A stretch of DNA of 11,237 nucleotides from an uncultured Verrucomicrobiota bacterium. Lineage in GTDB: Bacteria; Verrucomicrobiota; Kiritimatiellia; RFP12; UBA1067. This document shows, piece after piece, positions 6,047 to 11,237 of the stretch. Position 1 is the stretch's first letter. The number at the start of each line of letters is the position of its first letter. The stretch is taken from contig CAMPAF010000070.1 in assembly GCA_946631535.1 (NCBI GenBank), positions 1 to 11,237 of the forward strand, given 5' to 3'. A program made the translations under genes and the position numbers. The notes beneath the pieces are model-generated. The model had not been told where the DNA came from and searched no databases. It saw only the letters and a program-made list of their open reading frames with translations.

Positions 6047-8710
6047 TTACCTGTCGGCTGCCCTGTTGAATCCACCGCGTCGCACCCAGCAGCTGTTGCA
6101 TTCGCAGCCGGCCTCCACGGGACGACCGCACGTGCCGTCGATGTCGTGCCACCGGGAGTTGGCGAGCGAACCGCGCACGAGCGCGAGGAACGCGGCGCGG
6201 TCCTCCGGCTTCACGAGCCACAGGATGCGGCTCTTCGTCTCGTCGCCCCGGTTCACGAGCGCCTCGAACGGCTGGGCGGCGATTTCATCCCCCAGCTTCT
6301 CGCGGATCGCCGCGCGCAGGCGCTTCTCGCCTTCGGGATCGGTCTCGCGCAGCTCGGGACGGTTCCAGCTGTAGCCGCCGCCGATGTTCCATTCCGGCAC
6401 GTTGAAGTCCATCCAGAGGATTAGCGTCTTCCACTCGTCCGGCGAGAGCTTCGCGCCGCCGTGCCCGGCCCTGAGGCGCTTCGTGAGCGGACTCGGCGCG
6501 GCAAAGTAGTCGTAGGGCTTCGACTCCACCGTCTCGGCGTAGGACTTCGCGAAGGACACCTGCTTGTCCTTCACGAGACGCTGGATGCCGTTCGTGCCGA
6601 TGAAGTCCGGCGCCTTGCCGAGCCCGTGGCAGGAGATGCAGTGCCGGTCGAAGATCGGCTGGACGCTGCGCGGGTAGCTGAACGGCCCGTGGTAGCCGAG
6701 ATCGACTTCCGGCGCCGGATCGTACACGCGCCTGTTCGCGGGCATCTTCGCGGGCGCGACGCTCGCCATCTTGTTTTCATGGCAGCCCGTGCAGCCCTGG
6801 ATCTCGCCCTTCTGCGCGTAGATGAAGGAGCGCATCGTGTAGATCGCCATGCCGTCCTTGTCGAGCGCCTGAAGCTGGATCGGCATCTCGGCCGGGATGC
6901 GGAACGCCGCCGAGCCGTCCGCCGCCACCGGCACCGTGCCGAGCGATTCCTTGTAGATGTCGAGGTCGCCACCCTGGTTCCACGACCAATGGCGCACCGG
7001 CCCCTGGTTGAACAGACGGTTGATCCGCAGCGCCTTCACGCTCCCCTTCGGCAGTTCCACGCGCGCGTCGTAGACGTTCTCCACGTAGCAGAGACCCGTC
7101 GGCGGCGCCTTCTCCGCCGGCGGCAACGTGGAGACGAGCGCAGGCGGCTTCGGACGCTTCACAAGCGGAATTGGGTTGAAGGTGCTCCATTCGGAGTCCT
7201 GGTAAATCAGCTCGCGTCCGCCAAGGGTGTCCACGAGCCACACGCCGAACGAGCGCGGATCGGGCCACGCCGCCGTCCAGTCGTGCGAATGGAAGCGCGG
7301 ATGCCCTTTCGGGTATTGGGTCGTGTCGGGCGAGTAGGACGCGAAGAACAGCGTGTCGTTCACGGGCATCGGCCCGCACCACACCCCGTTGCCCTTCCAG
7401 CCCTCGGACTCTGGGAACGGACACTCCGGCGTGAGACGCGTGAGCGGCGCCTCGCCGTCCTCGCCCTTGCGCGTGTCGATCAAGACGAGTGAACCGCACG
7501 AAAAGAGGTGATGCGGCGCGGCGGTGGCCACCACGAGCGGCGAATTGGGAATCGGCTTCGCCTCGGTGGTGGTGTAGATGGTCTTCGAGTAGTTGCCGTA
7601 GTAGTGGCCCACGGCCGTGCCGTCCGGCTTCGTGGTCCAGAGGCTGGAGAACCACACCGCGTGGCGGTTGATGTAGTCCCAACGCGTGTAGCAGATGCGC
7701 CCGTCGTTCAACACCACGGGCTCCCACTCGTTCGCCTCGCCCCAGGAGAGCTGGCGGATGTTCCGCGCGCAGGCCTCGCCGAGCGGCGGCAGCTCCGCGC
7801 GGTGGAGAAGCCATGCCGGCACATAGCGTCCCGAGTGGCAGCGCGCGATCGTCTGGCAACGCGTGGAGTTGAACACGAATCCGCCGTCGGGCAGATAGCA
7901 AGGATCGGCGTCCTCCAGCAGAATCGTCTGGCGACCTTCCCACGTCTTCATCGGGTCGCCGGGACAGCCCGTGAGCTGCCGCACCCAGCTGCCGTCCGAC
8001 GCCGCCTCGTAGATGAAGTAGCGGTGGTGCATCACGGAGAACTGTCCGTCGGGGGAGGCGAAGTTCGGGTTGCCGGAATCGACGCGCCGCAGCCAGTCGA
8101 GGCGCTGATCCTCCAGCTTCACCACGGCCGGCGCGCCGCACGCCTTCGGGTCGGCCTCGGGCTTGCGCGTGTGGTCGCAAAACGCGAAGATGACGCGGTC
8201 GCCGTCCCAGTGCAGATCGGGATTGAGGACCGTGCCCCAGGGCAACTTGTCCTTGAGGAGGACCGTCTTGTGCGGCGCCTCCTGCCAGTTGTCAATCGCC
8301 ACGAGGCCGGGTCCCGGACGCGACCAGCGGCCGACGTACTGATCCGTGGTACCCGACTCCTGCGAGAACGGTAACCCGCGCTGCACGGCCAGCAACCGCT
8401 TGAACTGGAGGTCGGGATGCTTGAAGAGGATGCGGCGGCGCACGGACTTGAGCTCGCGCGTCGCGTTGCGCATCTCGCGCGCGTCGTTCGCCTTCTTCGC
8501 GTCCGCGTACCATTTCTCGTCAATGGCCAGCTCGTCCTTCAGCGCGGACAGCTCCTTCTCTGGCACGCTCCGCGCCACGTACTCGTACGTGCGGTGCGCG
8601 AGAGCGATGATCTCCTCGGGCGTCGTCGCAGGCATCGGGGCGGACGCGCCATGCACGGCCACTGCCGCGCCGATCGCGCAACACGCAAACATGTTCTTGA
8701 TCCTATCCAC
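6047..8710 (-). CDS. Exported HzsA-like dihaem cytochrome c with beta-propeller region
   Basis: This 887-aa protein starts at GTG 8710, supported by AAAGGA 7 nt upstream; an in-frame ATG six codons later is an alternative. Residues 1-24 form a signal peptide ending near GASA. About 125-520 carries repeated propeller-type motifs (SPDGQFSVMHH, LPDGGFVFNSTRC, LNDGRICYTRWDY, TKPDGTAVGHYYGN). The conserved-looking block QLSWGEANEWEP (320-331) and GPVRHWSWNQGGDLDIYKES (570-589) resembles large PVC proteins matched to the hydrazine synthase alpha-subunit middle domain. Two c-type haem sites follow: C640-TGC-H644 and C691-ISC-H695, the second in a QPIFDRHCISCHG context typical of Planctomycete-type cytochromes. 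The C-terminus has a cysteine cluster (C861, C869, C871, C874). It probably works in periplasmic electron transfer or as a redox enzyme. Nothing here implies hydrazine chemistry. It is the only gene in its transcription unit that I can see, convergent to the protease operon. Confidence 0.82.
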   Translation of the reverse strand: MDRIKNMFACCAIGAAVAVHGASAPMPATTPEEIIALAHRTYEYVARSVPEKELSALKDELAIDEKWYADAKKANDAREMRNATRELKSVRRRILFKHPDLQFKRLLAVQRGLPFSQESGTTDQYVGRWSRPGPGLVAIDNWQEAPHKTVLLKDKLPWGTVLNPDLHWDGDRVIFAFCDHTRKPEADPKACGAPAVVKLEDQRLDWLRRVDSGNPNFASPDGQFSVMHHRYFIYEAASDGSWVRQLTGCPGDPMKTWEGRQTILLEDADPCYLPDGGFVFNSTRCQTIARCHSGRYVPAWLLHRAELPPLGEACARNIRQLSWGEANEWEPVVLNDGRICYTRWDYINRHAVWFSSLWTTKPDGTAVGHYYGNYSKTIYTTTEAKPIPNSPLVVATAAPHHLFSCGSLVLIDTRKGEDGEAPLTRLTPECPFPESEGWKGNGVWCGPMPVNDTLFFASYSPDTTQYPKGHPRFHSHDWTAAWPDPRSFGVWLVDTLGGRELIYQDSEWSTFNPIPLVKRPKPPALVSTLPPAEKAPPTGLCYVENVYDARVELPKGSVKALRINRLFNQGPVRHWSWNQGGDLDIYKESLGTVPVAADGSAAFRIPAEMPIQLQALDKDGMAIYTMRSFIYAQKGEIQGCTGCHENKMASVAPAKMPANRRVYDPAPEVDLGYHGPFSYPRSVQPIFDRHCISCHGLGKAPDFIGTNGIQRLVKDKQVSFAKSYAETVESKPYDYFAAPSPLTKRLRAGHGGAKLSPDEWKTLILWMDFNVPEWNIGGGYSWNRPELRETDPEGEKRLRAAIREKLGDEIAAQPFEALVNRGDETKSRILWLVKPEDRAAFLALVRGSLANSRWHDIDGTCGRPVEAGCECNSCWVRRGGFNRAADR

Positions 8711-8717
8711 TTCTAAT

Positions 8718-8723
8718 TCCTTT
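8718..8723 (-). promoter_or_regulatory. Ribosome binding site of the HzsA-like gene
   Basis: AAAGGA on the minus strand sits 7 nt before GTG 8710 and decides this start over the ATG at 8692. Confidence 0.6.
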
Positions 8724-8730
8724 GGCGGAT

Positions 8731-8736
8731 AGTATA
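8731..8736 (-). promoter_or_regulatory. -10 box (TATACT) of the HzsA-like gene
   Basis: TATACT lies on the minus strand, about 20 nt upstream of the GTG start. It predicts a short leader of roughly 14 nt that still contains the AAAGGA. No clear -35 is visible. The surrounding 8711-8869 gap contains no gene that I can support. It does hold small hairpins (8797-8808 and 8826-8838) without T-tracts, so I call no terminator. Confidence 0.45.
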
Positions 8737-8869
8737 ACCGATATTTCCGAACGACGGGAAACTATCGCGCAAAAAACCTTAGCAACCTATGCGCAACACC
8801 AAACGGTGAGGCCGAGGCGACCTTGCTGCATCGTGCAGACGAGGTTTTGCAATTACCTCCCGTGTGCGG

Positions 8870-10303
8870 CTAGATGCCCAGCAACGTCCGGAACGGGATT
8901 ACAGCGTCGAAGTAGCCGTCCGCCTCCACAATCGGAGCAAGATGTCCCTCATATACGAGAGCCGTTCGGACGGATATCCCATCCCGATGCGGAATGCGCC
9001 TGACCTTCTCTTCTACCTCGTCGATGACGTCCCGGCCTATTTCCCGCTGGCGCTTCACTTCCACCACGCACATTGACCGGTGCGTCTGCACCAGCAAATC
9101 AGCTTGAACACCTCGCTTGCCGTTCCTGGATCCGACGCGGCTGTACGGAGCGGCCGACGTCACATGCGCCGTTCCAAGGCCAAGCGGAACCATGAGGGCG
9201 CGGACATTGTTCACGACAAGATTCTCGAACGCAAGCCCCATGACGGAATCCCACCCGTCGAGACTGTCAAGCGAACCAAGCGCAAAGGTTCCCTTGTCTA
9301 TGGCTGTCTTCTCCGGCTCGATGTACCTGAGATAGAAGCGCGAATAATTATCGCGCAAACGGTATTTGACCATTCTTGCGTCCTTGCCGCTCTCAGGGTT
9401 CTTGCCACTGTCCGAAGCGACAATTCCGGCCTCTTCAAGTTGCGAAAGAGCCTCGGAAATGCGTCCACCCTTCTCCAGTCCAAGCGACTTGGCGATCTCC
9501 GTCACGCTGTGCGCGCCGTCCACGAGAGAACGCATGACGGTCGCCGTGAACATCGGCTGTCTGATTATGACATCGCTGAACATCTCGTCAAAATCCTCGC
9601 GCAGCAGGCTCTTGGGAAGGAAGCACAGCCTGTTCAAGTTCTCGACCGCAGTCGCGCCAGGTTCGATCTCCTCGAGATACCGCGGAACGCCGCCCGTCAC
9701 TGAAAGAACATCTATTATCTCGCGCCTGTCGATTCGCGATGCCGTCTTTCCCCAGAACTTCACGCACTCTGAGAGCGGGAGTTCGGGCACGATGATGTCA
9801 AGGGAGCGTCGGCCATAGAAAGAGCCGTCCTCAATTATGTTGTCCCGTATCCAGGTGGACACGCTCCCGCAGACGACAAGCACCAGCCGAGGATGCTTCT
9901 TGAAATAGTTGTCCCATGCAATTTTGAGCGTACCAGAGAACATGTTGTCGTAATAAGCCATCCACGACACTTCGTCCAACAGCACCACCGTGCGCTGCGA
10001 ATCGTCAATCTCCCTAGCAAGCCTGATAAACGCATTAAGCCAGTTTGCGGGCGGAGTGGTCTCGCATCCAGTCTGCGCGGCAAGCTGTGCTGCGAAATTG
10101 GCAAGTTCGTCGGCATTTGAGAGTTTTGGCCTGGGCTTCAAACCTTCTATCTTTATGAAGCGCGCGTCCGCCCGTTGCGCAAACACCTCGATCAAGGTCG
10201 ATTTGCCTATCCTGCGTCTGCCTCTACAGGTAACGAGAGAGGATGTCCGCTTCTTGAAAAGCGACATCAATCTGTCAAGTATGTCATTCCGTCCATAGAA
10301 CAT
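8870..10303 (-). CDS. AAA ATPase of the ATPase_2/DUF234 type
   Basis: This 477-aa protein begins MFYGRNDILDRLMSLF, the usual start of the archaeal-type ATPase family. The ATG at 10303 is chosen because AAGGAG sits 7 nt upstream; the frame is open to 10363. Walker A is GRRRIGKST (28-36) and Walker B is VVLLDEVSW (106-114), with a sensor-like stretch VVCGS at 143-147. GGVPRYLEE (204-212) is a family hallmark. A winged-helix segment lies at about 255-296. The C-terminal DUF234 part has FENLVVNNVR (359-368), Asp402 in QADLLVQ and E415-V-K417 in VVEVKR, a pattern like PD-(D/E)XK nucleases. These soluble proteins are widespread in gut bacteria and archaea; their role is unsettled, with DNA-linked or mobile functions proposed. 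The gene is less GC-rich than both neighbours, uses more A/T-ending codons and has its own promoter and repeat array, which suggests horizontal acquisition. It is complete, with no frameshift. Confidence 0.92.
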   Translation of the reverse strand: MFYGRNDILDRLMSLFKKRTSSLVTCRGRRRIGKSTLIEVFAQRADARFIKIEGLKPRPKLSNADELANFAAQLAAQTGCETTPPANWLNAFIRLAREIDDSQRTVVLLDEVSWMAYYDNMFSGTLKIAWDNYFKKHPRLVLVVCGSVSTWIRDNIIEDGSFYGRRSLDIIVPELPLSECVKFWGKTASRIDRREIIDVLSVTGGVPRYLEEIEPGATAVENLNRLCFLPKSLLREDFDEMFSDVIIRQPMFTATVMRSLVDGAHSVTEIAKSLGLEKGGRISEALSQLEEAGIVASDSGKNPESGKDARMVKYRLRDNYSRFYLRYIEPEKTAIDKGTFALGSLDSLDGWDSVMGLAFENLVVNNVRALMVPLGLGTAHVTSAAPYSRVGSRNGKRGVQADLLVQTHRSMCVVEVKRQREIGRDVIDEVEEKVRRIPHRDGISVRTALVYEGHLAPIVEADGYFDAVIPFRTLLGI

Positions 10304-10310
10304 AGAAAAG

Positions 10311-10316
10311 CTCCTT
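10311..10316 (-). promoter_or_regulatory. Ribosome binding site of the ATPase gene
   Basis: AAGGAG on the minus strand lies 7 nt before ATG 10303. It rules out the longer frame beginning at 10363, whose start would sit inside the promoter. Confidence 0.75.
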
Positions 10317-10334
10317 TCGGGGAAAACAGCACAA

Positions 10335-10363
10335 ATTATATCATTATTTGCTGAAATAGGCAA
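10335..10363 (-). promoter_or_regulatory. Sigma70-type promoter of the ATPase gene
   Basis: On the minus strand, TTGCCT (-35, at 10358-10363) and a perfect TATAAT (-10, at 10335-10340) are separated by exactly 17 bp. The predicted start is about 25 nt upstream of the ATG and leaves room for the Shine-Dalgarno sequence. The inverted-repeat array begins 4 nt upstream of the -35, a classic place for activator or repressor binding. Confidence 0.75.
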
Positions 10364-10367
10364 CTGG

Positions 10368-10476
10368 ATTTTAGCACCTAATCCAAGAATAAAGGATTAG
10401 GTGCTAAAATATTTACTATTCTGATTTAGCACCTAATCTCAGAACATCAAATTAGGTGCGCACCGATTAGGTCTAA
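10368..10476. repeat. Operator-like array: two inverted pairs plus one extra half-site of GCACCTAAT
   Basis: The first pair is a perfect 17-bp inverted repeat, ATTTTAGCACCTAATCC at 10368-10384 and its complement at 10394-10410. A second pair has ATTTAGCACCTAATC at 10424-10438 and inverted ATTAGGTGC at 10451-10459. In both pairs the 9-bp cores are separated by 13 nt, so the half-sites are 22 bp apart (about two helical turns), and the pairs are 55 bp apart. A fifth, imperfect half-site GATTAGGTCTAA lies at 10465-10476. The array sits in AT-rich DNA between the end of the beta-helix gene and the ATPase promoter. It is probably a binding site for a dimeric or tetrameric regulator, possibly the ATPase itself through its winged helix. 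A mobile-element end or a transcribed hairpin are alternatives. Confidence 0.8.
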
Positions 10477-10496
10477 CCGCCGATCCAGCGCCGCCG

Positions 10497-11237
10497 CTAC
10501 CGTAAGAGGAAGACCGTGCCTTCGCGCGTGACAACCTTACCGGACAGCAACCAAGGCGCATCGCCCGCCACGAAGACTTTGCTCTGCTGCTTCACGCCGT
10601 CCAGGTAGACGTCGTGGACACGCAGGCTGCCGCCGGACGGCAGGCGCACCTTCGCGCCGTGCGTGAGACGCAACTCGGCAAACGCCCAGGACTTGTTCTC
10701 CGGCAAGGCGCCCAATTCGAACGTGCCGCCGTCGAGCGTGACGGAAGAAGGCACACCGCTCACAGAATCAAGCTTGATGGTCGCGCCGTCGTCCGCCGCA
10801 AAACCGGCCGTCTCGCCGATCGAGAGCGCGCCGACGGAAAGAACGGCCGGCTGCGCCACCGTTGCGGCGCGGAGCGTCGAGCCGCCCGCCAGCGTGGCCG
10901 TCTCCGCAAGGCGGAACACGCCGCCCGCGTAGCGGGAGTCCAGCTGCACGACCGGTTCGTCCGCAACGAAGTCGACGTGCTTCAGGAAGTCGTTCGACGC
11001 GAAGTCGTCCGCGCCGCCGACCTGCTTGAACAGGCCGTTCGTGATGTCCAGGGCCGCGTACGCCTGCGTCCGGTTACCGATGAACACCATGCCGCTGACG
11101 TAGTTCGTCGCGCCCGGCGCGCCCACGACGAGGCGGCCCTTGTCGACGGTGAAGTTCGAATACCCGCCGTTCGTGATGGCCCCGGTCTGTTCGTCCCATA
11201 CGACGTCTCGACTGAGCTTGCCGGCGTCCTGCGGGCC
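10497..11237 (-). CDS. C-terminal part of a large beta-helix/autotransporter-passenger-like surface protein (partial)
   Basis: The frame is open from the right window edge to TAG at 10497-10499 (246 codons). The sequence has short strand-turn repeats rich in Gly, Thr, Val and Ala: NGGYSNFTVDKGRLVVG, AYAALDITNGLFKQVGG, RLAETATLAGGSTLRA, SVTLDGGTFELGAL and LTHGAKVRLPSGGSLRV. This is the style of autotransporter-associated beta-strand repeats and other right-handed beta-helix exoproteins found in very large PVC surface proteins. There are no cysteines in this part. The end (GDAPWLLSGKVVTREGTVFLLR) holds no outer-membrane barrel and no PEP-CTERM or LPXTG signal, so export and anchoring must depend on the unseen N-terminal part or on another system. 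Function beyond surface or adhesion-like is not assignable. Confidence 0.75.
   Translation of the reverse strand, partial: GPQDAGKLSRDVVWDEQTGAITNGGYSNFTVDKGRLVVGAPGATNYVSGMVFIGNRTQAYAALDITNGLFKQVGGADDFASNDFLKHVDFVADEPVVQLDSRYAGGVFRLAETATLAGGSTLRAATVAQPAVLSVGALSIGETAGFAADDGATIKLDSVSGVPSSVTLDGGTFELGALPENKSWAFAELRLTHGAKVRLPSGGSLRVHDVYLDGVKQQSKVFVAGDAPWLLSGKVVTREGTVFLLR

Noticed and set aside
4994..6424. Plus-strand open frame running across the end of the pseudoprotease and into the haem gene
   Set aside because: The product is Arg/Gly-rich low-complexity sequence, and it overlaps two better-supported genes on opposite strands.
7835..7858. Possible third haem site (C285-x5-C291-H292) in the dihaem protein
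   Set aside because: The spacing is five residues, not the CXXCH needed for ordinary covalent haem attachment, and it lies in the propeller region.
6461..8374. Two long plus-strand open frames (6461-7492 and 7508-8374) opposite the dihaem gene
   Set aside because: They are Arg/Val/His-rich antisense shadows without recognisable motifs. The minus strand carries haem motifs and a signal peptide.
8797..8838. Small hairpins downstream of the ATPase as its terminator
   Set aside because: The stems are only 4-5 bp with no adjacent T-tract in the minus-strand direction.
10368..10476. Inverted-repeat array as a CRISPR array or an intrinsic terminator
   Set aside because: The units are short, alternate in orientation and have no uniform spacers, so it is not CRISPR. 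The stems are AT-rich without a GC-rich hairpin plus T-run, so a terminator is unlikely.

Overview
The window looks like a chromosomal segment of a GC-rich, Gram-negative bacterium. Most genes use G/C at third positions. Four proteins carry export or lipoprotein signals, and one reads like a surface beta-helix/autotransporter passenger. The combination of a CE15-type esterase, a propeller glycosidase-like protein, a large HzsA-like dihaem protein and passenger-type repeats is typical of the PVC superphylum. A Kiritimatiellota or Verrucomicrobiota polysaccharide degrader is my best guess. This is inferred from gene style, not from a marker gene.

Layout, left to right. (1) Positions 1-1031, minus strand: the N-terminal 343 codons of a secreted five-bladed-propeller (GH43/GH32-like) protein, cut by the window edge. 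(2) A 56-bp divergent promoter region (1032-1087) with a perfect TATAAT on each strand, 6-7 nt from each start codon; both genes look leaderless. (3) A three-gene plus-strand operon: a CE15-like glucuronoyl esterase (1088-2269), an HtrA/Deg-like serine protease lipoprotein with an intact catalytic triad (2281-3666), and a 731-aa protein translationally coupled through an ATGA overlap (3663-5858). This last protein appears to contain two catalytically dead protease barrels in tandem followed by two PDZ domains. (4) A convergent intergenic stretch (5859-6046). It holds a 15-nt palindrome on the operon's stop codon and, on the minus strand, 52 coding-like codons that run in frame past the stop of the next gene. 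(5) Positions 6047-8710, minus: an 887-aa exported HzsA-like protein with a beta-propeller region and two CXXCH haem sites. (6) Positions 8870-10303, minus: an AAA ATPase with a winged helix and a PD-(D/E)XK-like DUF234 end. It is less GC-rich than its neighbours and has its own sigma70-type promoter. (7) An AT-rich region (10304-10496) with two inverted half-site pairs of identical geometry plus a fifth half-site, just upstream of that promoter. (8) Positions 10497-11237, minus: the C-terminal 246 codons of a large beta-helix/autotransporter-type surface protein.

The left half reads as plant-polysaccharide processing (propeller glycosidase-like protein, CE15 esterase) joined to an envelope protein-quality module (active HtrA plus a dead HtrA-like partner). 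The right half holds a redox/haem protein and an ATPase unit that looks like an insertion. No tRNA, rRNA, CRISPR array, transposase or plasmid origin was seen. The two most notable signals are the active/dead protease pair in one operon and the regularly spaced operator-like array in front of the ATPase.
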